Of a stretch of 64,000 nucleotides of DNA, positions 1-11,472 are shown piece by piece. The translations under genes and the position numbers were made by a program. The stretch's first letter is position 1, and each line of letters opens with the position of its first letter. The stretch is from Trichostrongylus colubriformis (Eukaryota; Nematoda; Chromadorea; Rhabditida; Trichostrongylidae): contig OZ022260.1 in the NCBI GenBank assembly GCA_963978905.1, forward strand, positions 45,095,551 through 45,159,550, written 5' to 3'. The notes under the pieces were generated by a model. It was not told the origin of the DNA, ran no database searches, and was given only the letters and a program-made list of their open reading frames with translations.

Positions 1-204
1 AGAGAAGAGATGCCCATCTGCATGTTGCTGTTGGGGCAGCACGACGGCGATTCGGTGTATCCTACGGCAGAATAATGGTATTATGCAAAGCCCACCTCAA
101 GGATTAACAAGACAAAATCTCAACGGATACCAATCCGATTTCTCGGCTGCCGAGACTGTTTATGAATAACTTCTATAGAGGTGCCTCTTGTGATTTCACT
201 CATA

Positions 205-410
205 TGATGAAATAGGTGTAGGTAGTGTAATGGATTAGCACATATGCCCGGAAAGCATGGAGTGCGGGTTCGAGTCCCGTCCGACACTGAAGCTTTTGCC
301 CATAACTCAGCACACTTGTAACAACTTTCGCATCGCGGGCTGCCGGCGAAAATCAGCAGCTACCAATATTCAAAATATATTAAGTCAATATTCTTTTTGA
401 GGTTTTACAT
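205..410 (+). repeat. tRNA-derived SINE, copy 1
   Basis: A tRNA-like head is followed by a non-tRNA body. The head has an A-box-like stretch near 222-238, a B box (GGTTCGAGTCC, 267-277) with a 5-bp T stem, and an acceptor-like 3' strand. The body (about 290-410) continues collinearly with copy 2 at 7,103-7,300. The anticodon loop (CCGGAAA) lacks U33 and the acceptor has mismatches, so this is not a working tRNA gene. Two copies sharing head and body fit a Pol III SINE. No target duplication was resolved. Confidence 0.6.
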
Positions 411-689
411 AGAGAACTAGTAGTTATCGGAAGCAATCTGGTAGGACACTCAGCTGAAGAATGTTGTGGTGGAGGGATTTCTGATTTCTCAACTTCCTAT
501 TAACGCTTTTCACGCTCATCGAAGGTTGACATCTTCGGAATCAAGAAAGGGCTGGGAGTATCGCATAGTACTTCCACCCCTGCCCCCCTCCCCCTTATCT
601 AAATGAATCACAAACAAAAAGTTGTAGATGAGAAGAAAGATGTCTGTTGAATCTGCTCAAATCTACGCTTTTCAAATTATAAACAGAGA

Positions 690-1095
690 TGTCTTTGAAT
701 GTTCGAAAAGATTTTTGAGCCTAATGGCGAGCTTTCGGCACCTAGCGCCTTTCTCAAGCCTGAAACAGAGCAATTTGATTAAATTTATATATTAGCACTT
801 TATGAAATGGCTAATATATGAATTATAAATGAAAAATATCACATATCACCACAGTCATAGCACGTCCACGCTATTTGAGGGTTGAATCGGGTTGGGTCAA
901 CCATTTCTGTTCCACTTCCAGCAAACGGGTAGGATAGGGTAGGTGGCAGCAGCGAATCAGTCAGATATACTAAATCCACCGACACATTTCATGAAGTGCT
1001 AATATATAAATTAAATTAAATTGCTTTGTTTCAGGCTTGAGAAAGGCGCTAGGTGCCGAAAGCTCGCCAATAGGCTCAAAAATCTCTTCGCATCC
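690..1095. repeat. Foldback MITE-like inverted repeat
   Basis: Two arms of about 110 bp (roughly 690-812 and 985-1,095) are reverse complements with few mismatches around an unrelated spacer of about 170 bp. The arms share the core GGCGAGCTTTCGGCACCTAG read in opposite directions. A shorter diverged relative lies at 6,990-7,045. No transposase is present, so this looks like a non-autonomous element. The ends and target duplication could not be fixed. Confidence 0.65.
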
Positions 1096-1099
1096 CTTT

Positions 1100-2200
1100 G
1101 TGAAACATTTGAGTCTTTTGATAATAAATTTTGGAGTCCTACATTGTTCTTTACACATTTAGATTGGCATGAGGCTTCGGAACAGAACAATTCTCAGAGC
1201 AATGTCTTTGTTGCAATGGCAATACCGAAAAATGTAGTTGTAGGCTTGCAACGTTGATGAGGTGAAGAATGCAGGACATTGCGGTGATTATGAATGCGGA
1301 AAACGCGCTCCTCCCTACACTCATGCAAAGCTGGGTGGCAGGTTTATGAGTGAAAGCTGCTACGGGTATGCACCTGATCGCGCGACAAGTTCTTCAGCAA
1401 AAACCGCGAAGTGAAAGTGGCGAACTGGAAAAAGAGATGAAGATCATCGGGGAAATCAAGAGAAAAAGAGAAAGTTGGGCTGGTTTTTTTCTGCCGGAAA
1501 GCTTCAAGAAGAATGTTGGGTACGGTGGCTACGATGCATACATGTATAATAGTGGATGTGGAGCTGGTACATCAACATAACCGATTTTGTGAACAGCTAT
1601 GAATGGCAGACCAGGAATTTTGAAAAATCAAGCCAAAACCGAGATTGACTGTGATCGATTGTGATTCTGCCCTTACGAACTAGAGCAGGGATACGTTTGC
1701 GAATTTCTGGATTCCCCGAGGTCTCTTCGCTTCCTGGCCGATAAGCATGTGCAGCTTGCATTACGGTGTTCATGTTCTGAGCTTACATTAGCTGCAGGGG
1801 CAACACCTCTGCTCTTCCTAGTTGCCAGCAGCATCTGCCATAATATGTTTAGCTGGAAAAGCATAGTGTGGCCCATCAGAGCTTATGCGATGTCCTTTCT
1901 AAATAGAATCACGGAAATTTAAGTCCTCTTGTCACGCGAAAATACACAAGTCCAACTGTGATAGAGCTTCTCAAAGTGACGGTCGACATAGTGGAGCGTC
2001 CGAGTTGGTTGGGCACCAGAGATCTGAGGAGTAACGAGACGACAGCTCGTGGAATGCTTAGCGGGAATTCCAGTGAGTTGCTCTTCTTTCAGTTTGTCAA
2101 TTTCTTCTTTGGGACAATGGATTGTGTTCATTGCTATATCTAGTAGAGTTATTGGAAGAGGAATTGAAATCATAGTTTTTGGTGAACGATTCCTCCAACC
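1100..2200. other. No recognisable feature
   Basis: Short open frames occur on both strands but none shows a domain, splice-consistent exon set or repeat family that I can name. Confidence 0.4.
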
Positions 2201-2213
2201 AGGTCTCACTTAC

Positions 2214-2306
2214 GGACATGGCACAACGTTTTTGACAGCTATCAAAGGACACGTTTTGTGCATAATCAGCTCCGTAATCTAAATGCTCATGTTGTCCATC
2301 ATACAT
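2214..2306 (-). CDS. Possible single coding exon, PAN-domain-like
   Basis: A minus-strand frame of 31 residues begins at an ATG and ends at a canonical donor (GTAAGTGAG). It includes AQNVSFDSCQKRCAMS, reminiscent of the start of a PAN/apple module (an aromatic Asp-Tyr stretch followed by Cys-x3-Cys), a fold common in nematode secreted proteins. I could not find matching neighbour exons, so the gene it belongs to is unknown and it may be a chance frame or a relic. Confidence 0.22.
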
Positions 2307-2914
2307 TAATTGACTCCGATCCCTTTACTCTACATCCAATCTGCCAAGTTGGCTAATCTGCTTTCCTGCTACGGTACATCTCTTACAGGGTTACCTTTAG
2401 CGGAACTGAATCGGTACCAGAAATCCCCTGAAACAGCAGTTCTCTGTTCCTCGATGCCTGACAAAAAGCGGAACAAAAGAAGGCGGTCAAATGTCAATGC
2501 AGTTCCACCTTCGTTAGAACGCCCATCACGTCATTATCATGCTACTAGCTCGATAAAGAATCTTCTTGAAAACCCATTTATTTAGACCCACCCGGGCAAG
2601 GTAGAACAGTTGTAAGGATGCCATCAATATAAGTGCTCCATGGATAGAGTTTCTTTCATATTCACATCCTTCGATGGTGATTTATTGGCACAAGAGTTGC
2701 CAAATGGATAAAAAACGTGGCGAATACTGAAATGTGCATGAATGTAAGGTTGCCATTTTACTGCGTAGAGTGTAAGTTAAATGCTAACGCTTTACCATTT
2801 CCAGATCCAGACAAAGCCACATAGCTGTCGAGCAAGTGTTTTCTAAAGGATGCATAACCCAACATGCGACACACTTGGTTTCTGATGGCTCATAAGGAGC
2901 TATCCTGCTATCTA

Positions 2915-3018
2915 CTATAAACTTTTACTATACTCTTTTACTTTTACTATGTACTTTACTTTTACTATACTCTTTTACTTTTACTATGTATAATACTATG
3001 TAATCGTACTTTTACTAT
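2915..3018. repeat. AT-rich short tandem repeat
   Basis: Imperfect tandem copies built from TTTTACTTTTACTATACTC and shorter TTTTACTATG units. Simple-sequence expansion with no coding meaning seen. Confidence 0.7.
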
Positions 3019-3108
3019 GAAATACTTCGTTCCTGCTCGATACGCAACAGTAAGGCGCCACTGTTGCCTGAATAATCACTAGAAAAACATTCGGATCTAA
3101 CTAGCAGG

Positions 3109-3189
3109 CTAGATCTCGAAGGAATAATTCCATGGACATTCATACATGTCTTCCTTCTCAAAGGGATCGTCCACGGGGATTCCGTGATT
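3109..3189 (-). CDS. Possible terminal coding exon, unknown product
   Basis: Behind an acceptor-like AACAG on the minus strand, a 26-residue frame reads NHGIPVDDPFEKEDMYECP and then WNYSFEI before a stop. The composition is protein-like, but the exon is short, I find no partner exons and I recognise no family. It could be a gene remnant. Confidence 0.2.
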   Translation of the reverse strand, partial: NHGIPVDDPFEKEDMYECPWNYSFEI

Positions 3190-3884
3190 CTGTTTCCACT
3201 TAAACTCACTCTACTACACACAGTATATGAACACAAACAAAAAAAGAGTGCTTTCCTCTGTTTCAGAACAAAGATCAACAGAATAAGGAAAACTGGAAGA
3301 AGAGCAACTCGCAGGTGTAGCACCATAATAGCGCTTCGCGGCAAGGACAGCAACGGAACCTGGCTAGTTACCCAAGGTTGCAATGTTTCAAGGATATATA
3401 ATAGGTATGTACACTTCGCGATGGTCAGATGGCCGACTTACCTTCTTGAAAGAGTGGAACCTCGGGTTACTAACCAGGCTGTGCCTTGTTCTCGTCAATC
3501 CGATGCTCTATTATGGTGCTACCCCTGCTCGAATCCGCTCCGACGCCATCCACTTGAGCTCCCTTATTGGTAACTGAGCAAGATGTGTGGTGTCGAAGTG
3601 GGTTTGAGCCGTGACAGTGCACTGTGGAGACACAAAAAAAAGCTGGAGCCTAAGTATTTACTCAGGGATCCACTGTTTCAAGAAGGTAGATCGATCCATC
3701 AGATTATCGCGAAGTTTATCTTTAAGTACCCGCCGAGCAACAATAGAACAGCCATCGGAGGGCAGAGCGCTGCTCAAATTTCCACGTCTAATTCGATTTC
3801 CATCTTAAGCTGTGTCCCTGATCGTTGTCTTTTTTTCCTGAAGCCTTCGTGCCCCCCCCATGGCCGTCCCGCCCCGTCGGACGT

Positions 3885-4045
3885 CACTTTGAGAAAGCTA
3901 TATCTCAGCCGAATTCGATTTTTCGCGTGAAATTTTGCATGCGGTCCTCAGTAAGCAAACACAACATAAATGTTTGGGTAACAGAAAAACTTGAATTTAT
4001 GTGGACGATTCCTTCAATCAGTACTAAGTTATTCCGAAAGGGAGT
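3885..4045. repeat. Diverged copy of the repeat near 59.6 kb
   Basis: This stretch aligns by eye with 59,620-59,740: AGCTATATYTCAGCCG, TTTTCGCGTGA, TTTGCATGCG and the following AT-rich part occur in the same order. It is a degenerate fragment of a dispersed family. Confidence 0.55.
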
Positions 4046-4301
4046 TGCGATGAGCGCTTGAATAAAAATTCGTACCGTATTTTTAATCAACTTTTTTCAG
4101 TGTTTCACTCCTTTCTTTTTGTTTGTTTCTTTGACATCATCATGGAAGAAATCAATTCTGACGTTTTCTGTCCGCCGCCAGCAGGCAACTCGTGCACTGA
4201 AGCGTGCAGTTCGACGTGAAGCGCGCTAGAATCGCCATTTCATAAATTTTCATAAGAAGGTGCATTTTTCAGGCGAGGTTCACTACACATTACCTCTTCT
4301 A

Positions 4302-4631
4302 TTATCTGACGTTCATTTGCAAGAAATAGTGCTTCCAAAATCGATCGATCGAGTAATCGATAAATCTGCTAGCTCCATTCATGCCCCATAGTGGAGCCAT
4401 TAATATCTGAAGAGTAACAGCTTCGGTTGAACGGCGACGTTGGTATCTGAAGCTGCATCTATTTTCTTGCGACTTACAATAATTGTAGGTCATTGCCATT
4501 CCTCGGTACCGTAGCGTCAGAGCGTCGCACTCAACACAGGACAGCAATGTGTGTTTTTTCCCTCCAACACAAAGCATACACATGATGTGGGAATCTTCCT
4601 TTGGACAAATATTTATGAAATCGGAAACCAA
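4302..4631 (-). pseudogene. Nuclear-receptor-DBD-like fragment, degenerate
   Basis: The minus-strand frame has Cys spacing C-x2-C-x10-C-x2-C-x16-C-x6-C, with HTLLSCVEC and TYNYCKSQENRC placed like the two zinc fingers of a nematode nuclear hormone receptor DNA-binding domain. The usual FFRR motif is replaced (TLRYRG), the first finger loop is about 3 residues short, and the second finger lacks its last Cys pair. A donor-like GTAAGT lies inside the frame. No ligand-binding-domain exons were found. At best it is a decayed or very diverged fragment. Confidence 0.25.
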
Positions 4632-4649
4632 TCCAACTACTCACGAGCT

Positions 4650-6980
4650 CAGTTTAGGAATACATTCTCATAAAAAACCATTCATCGTGTAGAAGACAAA
4701 TTTTACAAATAAGTTGTCGCATTAGGCATCACAGACTCTATCCTGGCAGTTTCTTCCATCATTGATGGTCACAGAGAAGAGTACCATGCATAACATTCAA
4801 AGAAATCTCTTCAAACTATTTTTTTCCGAGTTCAAATCCCATGTTTTCACACCGAATGTTGTAGAAGTAAAAGAGAGTTTTGCTTAAAGTTAGGAACAGC
4901 ACTTTTTAATGTGCAATGCTTACTGAAAGTTTCGTCAATAAATTCGATACACTTATGACTCATAAAGGAGCGCCTCGATGATAAGAGGATGTCAGAGTTT
5001 GGAGAAAAGACAGAGAGTACCGGTTTTGATCGACCTTCGACATACTGACCTGTTTCTTCTCAAGGAATTCCGATTCGTCTTGTCTCGACTGTAAACCTGC
5101 CATTTTGCTTGTATCTTGATAAAAGTGTAAGGCGCGTGCTTATCGTTATTTTGTGGGCACGTCATAGAGGTTGTATGACCCCCATAGACGTCGTTGATTG
5201 CCTTGAACCTTAACGATGACAGAAGTCAGATGTCGTCACATGCAACTTTGTACATTTTCTCAGAGCCGGAGGTGAGATTGTGATAAGTGATCTTCCCAAA
5301 ACTCTGAAGTGGCATGTGCGTTAAGACAGAAAGTTCACGTAGCGGCATCCGGTCTGTTATGGGATGTGTGCGAGCTAAAGAGCGTCGAATGTAGCTGGAG
5401 CCCAAAGCGATTCTAGAAGTGGACCTTGGGAGTCGCTTTAGCACCCAACTACACATGGCGCCCCGTCTATCATCATTCTTTTACTATCCACTTATTCACT
5501 GATTTAGCGATTTATACTCTTTGTTGCGACTTGTCGGAACAAAAACGAAATCTATCGACTAGTAACCATTCAACACTTGGGCTGAAGTGGTCACATTTGT
5601 GAGTTTAGAACTTAGAGTTTGATAAATGAACTACTACTTTTTACTACGTTTTCATCAACACCACTCACTGATGAGCCTTCGGTGTTAATGAAAACATAGT
5701 GGTTCGCCTGAGTGTAGGAGGCGAAACGAACCACCCTTCCTTTCCTTTCCCATTTTTTCACCTACTTTCCCTTTCTTTTTTCCTTTTGATATTTCTGGAT
5801 GCGATCGCATTGACTGGCCGTAGTTTGTCCACCATATGATCATCTTTCTGTATGTTGGTGGTAGATCCATTTGTCCGTTACCAATGCTTATCATCATGCA
5901 CCATTATTTGGAACTTCGGATGATCAAATGGTAGATACGCTTCCGAACACTCACGACTGGCGTTCCCGTATCGCCCCTTATAACAGCCATCAATGACAAC
6001 GTCCTGCCCCCTAGGCCTTCGGTATATACAGGTTTGAAAGGAGTTAAGGCAAGAGATATAGTAGGTAGCTGTAGCCGTCAGGTAAGTCCAGAAAGACCAT
6101 TTTTTCACTAACCTTACTACAGAAGGAGCCCTGAATGGTCATGTCGGCGGAGGATTTCAGAGAGGGCAAGGGGCAGTGAAACTGGGTTAAGGTATGATGT
6201 GAAACGAGGGTGCTTGACCTGCTACAACTCGCGACCTGGCCATCTTAGTACGTTCTTCGCGAGAATTAATATTCAGGAGGTAACCCTCAACCGTGGAGGG
6301 AAGTAAACGGGAATAACCATGTCCACGAAAAAGACCGCTCCTCAAATCTACATAAGACATGTAGCGATATCGCTCCATGGCTAGGAACTCGAATTTAGCA
6401 CAGGTCCTTCTTGCGGACATCGCCATAGAGCTTCATAAGAAAACAAAGGAAAGAATTAAGTGGAGGATACGATGGTCAAAAGTGCACAGGAAGAGGGAAG
6501 ATCCAACAAAGGGGTAATGGATCCCTGCGATCCTGCTCAGGATGCCTGGAACAGAGCCAACGTAATTTCGCTACATGAAGCAAACACTGAGTGAAGCCCG
6601 CAGTCGTTCCAGAGAAGATAATGTGATGTGGTATTGGAACGAAGAGGTTCAACGAGTAGTGAAAAGGAGGATGGAAACATGCAGGGCGTATCATGAGTAT
6701 AGACCCCCCCACAAAAAAAGGCGTAAGTGAGTTTCGTACGAACACATGACCGATTCTCTCGTGACCATCGGAATCACACCATGCTCGAAGACATAGGTTC
6801 ACCAAACTTTATCAAAATTGTGGAAAAATAGGGCAGATTCAATACTTGGCTACGCTATATGAACTGCATTGTACTCGTAATTATAGAGGCACCTGACGAT
6901 TTAGGACAAAAGATAGGCATATGCCAAGTAAAGTCGCAGTTTCAAAAATGCAATAAGTAACAATGAATAAATGCCAAAAT
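4650..6980. other. Intergenic stretch, mostly without recognisable features
   Basis: No domain, exon set or RNA gene is recognised. At 5,360-5,460 a fragment resembles the interior of the MITE at 11,222-11,472 (shared CCCRAAGCGATTC and ACCCAACTAC blocks in the same order). Confidence 0.4.
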
Positions 6981-6989
6981 CAGTACCTA

Positions 6990-7045
6990 CTCAGGCTTGA
7001 GATTCACGGTTCGATACCGACACTAGCCAATCGGCTCAAAACGTT
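6990..7045. repeat. Fragment of the 690-1,095 foldback repeat
   Basis: CAGGCTTGAGA and GCCAATCGGCTCAAAA match the right arm of the 690-1,095 element with intervening divergence. It lies just upstream of the second SINE copy. Confidence 0.4.
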
Positions 7046-7102
7046 GTACGTGTGAGTGCTGATAAGCTATGGTAAATATACCATCAAAAAGCTGAGTTAA
7101 GG

Positions 7103-7300
7103 TGAAATGGTGTGTCAGTAGTGTAATGGATTAGCACATACGCCCGGAAAGCATGAAGTGCGGGTTCGAGTCCCGTCCGACACCGAGGCTTTTGCCCATA
7201 ACTCAGCATCCTTTTAGTAACTTTCGCATCGCGGGCTGCAGCGATAATCACCGGCTAGGAAAAATCAAAAATACTATAGGCAATGAGGTTTTGCGTCATA
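7103..7300 (+). repeat. tRNA-derived SINE, copy 2
   Basis: Same head and body as copy 1, including the A-box-like region, the B box GGTTCGAGTCCC, the 3' acceptor strand CCGACAC and the collinear body ending near GAGGTTTTGCG. The copies differ by scattered substitutions and small indels. The 3' end lies a few bases before a Tc3-like transposase relic. Confidence 0.6.
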
Positions 7301-7307
7301 CTCTAGA

Positions 7308-7960
7308 ATGACTCGTGGCTCAAATTTGTCCGAAGTCGAGCTGGCTCAGATCCGCGCCCTGCACACTACGGGTCTGAGTAATCGCGAATTGCCGGAGTCT
7401 GACCGGAGCCCTACGGAAAGAAGAAAAAGTCTGGCAGATCAAAGAAGTCGACTCCTCAGTAAGAAATTCAGATCGGTCAATTGGTGTCCATTTCTTTTGT
7501 TAGTGTCAATAACGCTCGAGCCATTTTACCCACTACTGTCTCCAGAATGATGGTCTGGAGAAGTATCAAGTGCAATAATAACATGGCGCGACGTAGTCTC
7601 CGTTCCGCACCGCGACTCACGCGGTCTCACAAAGAATCCTGCCTACAGCTCGCAAAGAAGAACATGGCAACGGATTGGCCAAATGTGAGAGACTTTTTTA
7701 CAGAGCTTCCTACAGCGAGATTTCTTGTTCAGGTGATGTTTTCAAACGGAAAGAAGCTGACCCTAGATGGCTCAGATGGTTATGCTTATCGTTGACAATA
7801 TTGGCCTTACATCAAAATGGGGATCGCTCAGGCGTGGCACTATCTGGATCCACTGTTCGTGAATAAACTCGTGAAATCGATGCCTACCTTGTCTTTGAAA
7901 TCATTTCCAAACATGGGGATCCACTAAGTCTCAGTAGATTTGCATTGTTTTGGTACCATA
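7308..7960 (+). pseudogene. Tc3/Tc1-like transposase relic
   Basis: The first frame starts MTRGSNLSEVELAQIRALH, matching the N-terminal helix-turn-helix of Tc3-type transposases. After a frame change, 7,480-7,795 carries RSAPRLTRSHKESCLQLAKK and then TDWPNV, GKKLTLDGSDGY, characteristic of the region around the first catalytic Asp. Tc1/mariner enzymes cut and paste elements at TA sites using a DDE/D triad. Here the ORF is broken by several frameshifts and stops, the catalytic C-terminus is not readable, and I found no convincing terminal repeats. It is a dead copy. Confidence 0.65.
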
Positions 7961-8099
7961 ATAAATGTCAGGGTGCGTCTCTAGTAATGATACAATCCAC
8001 TTAGGAGCCAAATGTGAACATCTGCACTATTTCTCTTCAATTTAAATGAAATCTGGTAAGTCCAGGTTCGCGAGCATGCCAATCGTGATAGTCACAAAA

Positions 8100-9260
8100 G
8101 AATTGGACAACAGCTTTCACAAATTCAGCTGCCCCATTTTTGGGGGAGCGCCTATGCGTATGATACGCACTGTGAGAACGCTGGCAAAAAACACGGATCT
8201 CAGAAGATCTGGTCATCTATGAACGTTACAATGGGCTCGCTAGGCCAGCTAGTCAAAGCCATGATCATGGAAGTGAATGGTTTTTGCGAGATTTGAGGGA
8301 AGAGGTGTAGAGAAGTTCACCTTCAGACTGGCCGAAGGCCGAGATCGAGCTACTTAAGATAACAGAGTGAAAAGATCGTAAAAGGCTGCGTAGGGGCTAG
8401 AAAAGGAGTACTCTAATGTACTTCTAGAAGAGGCGAAAGCCCAAAAAAGAAAGCTATAGCTGGTTCCATCTTACTGTGGACGGATGGAGAAGTCTGTCGC
8501 ATGACAGAGATAATGCAGACTGGGAAGGATGTTGGGCCAGATAGGGTACCAATAGACGCATGAAAAGCGCTGATTCGCTACGATATAAAGTGGCTTACTC
8601 GATTTCTCAACACCGTTAAGTTCGAAGAAAGAATCCTAGCTGAGTGGAGGACCAATATCATGGTCACCATTTTTAAATAATTGGGAACGTAATGGAATGC
8701 TTTAACTACCGTGGAATCAAGTTGACTGCGCCGACCTTGAAGCTGTATCAAAGGCTGATCGATTCGAGGCTATGATTCCATCCCTATCTTCCAGGAGCAC
8801 TTTGGGTAATGCCGTGAAGATCCACAACAGACACTATCTTCATCGCCACGCAGGTTATGGACGAGTTTCGAGAGAAACGACAATCATGGTACCTCTGATT
8901 CCTAGACCTCGAAAACGCCTTCGACCACCTCGAATCAGTGCAGTATGTGCAAATTCATCTTGTAGGCTAGTACCCTGGAATCTCGGCACGTACGGGGACG
9001 TCCGATAGCCCTCATGAGGGACATGTACGACGAAGCTACGGCAGCTGTAGATACCCGGCACGAGTTGTCAATCACGGTAGGGTTACACAATGTCGGCGCT
9101 GAATCCATTCCTAATTTTCCTCACGCTGGATGTCATGGTGAAATATATCATGGAAGTACCACTGAAAACCATTTTGTAGATGACATAGCTCTGATAGTAG
9201 AAAACAGAGAAAGGGACCGTCTAGAGGGCAGAGGGCTTCTGATACCTCGGGAGTGATCTA
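8100..9260 (+). pseudogene. RTE-type LINE reverse transcriptase relic
   Basis: Pieces of a non-LTR reverse transcriptase appear in order across frames: GPDRVP and WLTRFLN near 8,540-8,610, WRTNIMVTIFK near 8,646, YRGIKLT near 8,710, the palm motif FLDLENAFDHL near 8,905 (normally LDLEKAFD), then TLDVMVKYIMEVPLKTIL and VDDIALIVENRE near 9,120-9,210 (the second catalytic Asp pair). Each piece is recognisable, but frameshifts and stops separate them. RTE elements are abundant in nematodes and copy by target-primed reverse transcription. This copy is 5'-truncated and inactive. Confidence 0.7.
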
Positions 9261-9291
9261 GCAGGCGAGGGTGCGGTAGGCACAGTGAAGG

Positions 9292-10055
9292 CTCGAATAA
9301 ATGCGGTATGTGCAAAATGGGGGGAGGGGGGTCCATTGGAATCTTGTACGATTTACGGGCTCCACGACGCTCAGAAGCAAGGCGTGCCGAGCATGGGCAG
9401 GTGCTGGCCCAAACAAAAACACATGAAAGGCAGGTAGATGCGACGTAGATGAGGGTATGGGGATGAGTATGAGTGGGCCGGGAGGGAGGATGCCTCGGAT
9501 AGGAACAAGAGGCGATGTCTGAATAGAACAACGGCCAGTGCTACGGCGTGGTGATGACGCTGGGGGAAGAAGAAGCTGCGTTCACCCTCTGTACCTTTGT
9601 CGTTTCGCATAACGGAGATCGATTCTGTTTCTGACCGTCAACAGCTGCGTCATTTTTGGTTTTCTTCTCTACTCTTTCACATGGTTTCTTTTCTCTTATT
9701 TTTACTTGATTTCTTACTGGATGACCTAACGCAAAGCTTTCATCAGCTCTCCTCCGGCCCGTGAAGCTCAGACATTATCTCATCGGGCCAATAATTATTC
9801 TCCGACCTAGGCCGCCAAATGGGTGGGAGAGAGTTCAAGGACCGCCCTCAAGCAAGAAGCACTCAAGGTTTTTGCACAGCGAGTGTTGTACAAAAACTCT
9901 GATATAAGATCACATCAACTCATGTATTGGGTTGACGGGAAAGCTTTGTCATATTTTTTCGAAGCAAGGCTTCTTACCAGCTAGGCTCTGCTCATAGACA
10001 CAATCCCTTCCGAACCTAGAATGGCGTAAAGTCAGCTAGAATGTCAATGTCATTT
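9292..10055. other. No gene; short RTE-like scrap at the start
   Basis: A stretch at about 9,292-9,330 (AATGCGGTATGTGCAAAATG) repeats a piece of the RTE copies to either side. The rest is unassigned and contains no supported coding exon. Confidence 0.4.
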
Positions 10056-10059
10056 CGAC

Positions 10060-10510
10060 TTAGGACCTACCTACAGCTGCCGTATCCTCGTCGTACATGT
10101 CCCTTATGATGCTATCAGACGTCCCGGTACGTGCCGAGTTCCAGAGTGCTGGCCTACAGAATGAATCCCCCCATTTTGCACATACCGCATTCATTCGAGG
10201 TGGTCGAAGGCGCTTTCGAGGTCTAGGAATCATAGGTACCATGTCGTCCTTTCTCTCAAAACTCGTCCATAACCTGTGTGGCGATAAAGAGAGTGTCTGT
10301 TGTGGATCTTTACGGCGCCAACCCAAAGTGCTCCTCGGAGATATGTAGGGATGAAATTTCAGCCTCGAATCGATCCGCCTTTCCTACAGCTTCATGGTCT
10401 GCGCCGTCAACTTGATTCCACGGTAGTTAAAGTATTCCATTGCGTTCCCAATTCTTTATAAATGGTGACCATGTATTGGTCCTCCAAGAATTCTTGAATC
10501 CCCACGGTCC
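10060..10510 (-). pseudogene. RTE-type LINE fragment, inverted copy
   Basis: Reverse-complemented, this matches 8,640-9,050: WRTNTWSPFIKNWERNGIL-type sequence, then the palm region with PRPRKRLRPP in the shadow frame, then the stretch encoding RTGTSDS and MYDE. It lies about 1 kb from the forward copy in the opposite orientation, so the pair could form a large stem. It is broken by frameshifts. Confidence 0.65.
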
Positions 10511-11221
10511 CCCTAACAGCATTATGCGAAATGCGGAAAAGAATAACATTACTACAACTGACGTCGAAGTACAACGTTCAGTCCGAAGGTCTAAAAATGA
10601 TCTCATTAAGGGCGTTAAGAGTATAACTGTGAACGGAAACAGAAACTCATCTAAAACATTTATTGACAAATAATTTAATTAAGTTTTGTTTATCCTTATT
10701 GCAACAAAATGAATGCATTAACTACACGCTTCATTCTCGTCTTCCTTTCCGTTAGTTAGCGCAGAGCTCTTTTCGACCTCGATGAAGACTTGCGAGCGCT
10801 TGATGAGTCATCACACGTCCTTAAATTACGCTAATTAAACGGAGCAAAATGAGTTTCTAACTGGGCGCCCCCAGTAATATCACGAGGTCCGTCGAAAAAG
10901 ACGTCGCTGTCTGATTAAGGATATGCAATCGTCGTCTATCTCAAAATCTTGAGTATTTTGTTTCGGGGTCGATGCATAAGATAACGCACATGTCAGCATC
11001 TCCATCGCTGTCGTCCTCAGCAGTGTCCTCCTACAAAAGGTCCTTTGAAGAAAATGGTAGCGATCAAAGACGTGATATTCTGCCATACATAAGCGGCTAT
11101 GGGTCCCTCGATGTGGACCTTTTTGTACGTGTCTGTGTGTTTGACCGAAAATTTGCAACTCACGCACCAACAATCACATGATAATGTTTTTTTAAAGTGT
11201 TGTGGGGGTGGTAGGAGTTAT

Positions 11222-11472
11222 GGGTGTGTACCCTTATGTCCGGATGTTCGCACCGCGGCATGTCGCAAGCGAAGCAATGTGGACGAGCTAAAGGCGCCAT
11301 GTTGTTGGGCCCGAAGCGATTCAAGTCAACTGCGTATCGCACCCCTAGCACTGCCCTCTAGCATTGCTGTGTAGTCGTTTTAAGACCCAACTACCGCCGC
11401 GCATAACTCGCAGACACTTCGTCGCACGTCGCTCGTAGTCGTGCGAAAATCCTGACATAAGGGTACACACCC
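11222..11472. mobile_element. MITE family A, copy 1 (251 bp)
   Basis: Terminal inverted repeats begin GGGTGTGTACCCTTATGTC at the left and end with the reverse complement at the right, about 30 bp long and including a TTCGCAC core. The flanks carry AGGAGTTAT (11,213-11,221) and AGGTGTTAT (11,473-11,481), an 8-9-bp target duplication with one mismatch. No ORF. Two more copies are at 19,658-19,816 and 43,439-43,675. The TSD length and GG start suggest a Merlin-like or related DDE family (inference). Confidence 0.75.

Noticed and set aside
205..290. tRNA gene (Ser-like GGA anticodon)
   Set aside because: U33 is C, the acceptor has mismatches, there is no long variable arm, and the same tRNA-like head with a conserved tail recurs at 7,103; a SINE is the better reading.
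9148..9531. 127-residue minus-strand frame
   Set aside because: Runs antisense across an RTE relic into G-rich sequence; no family signal.
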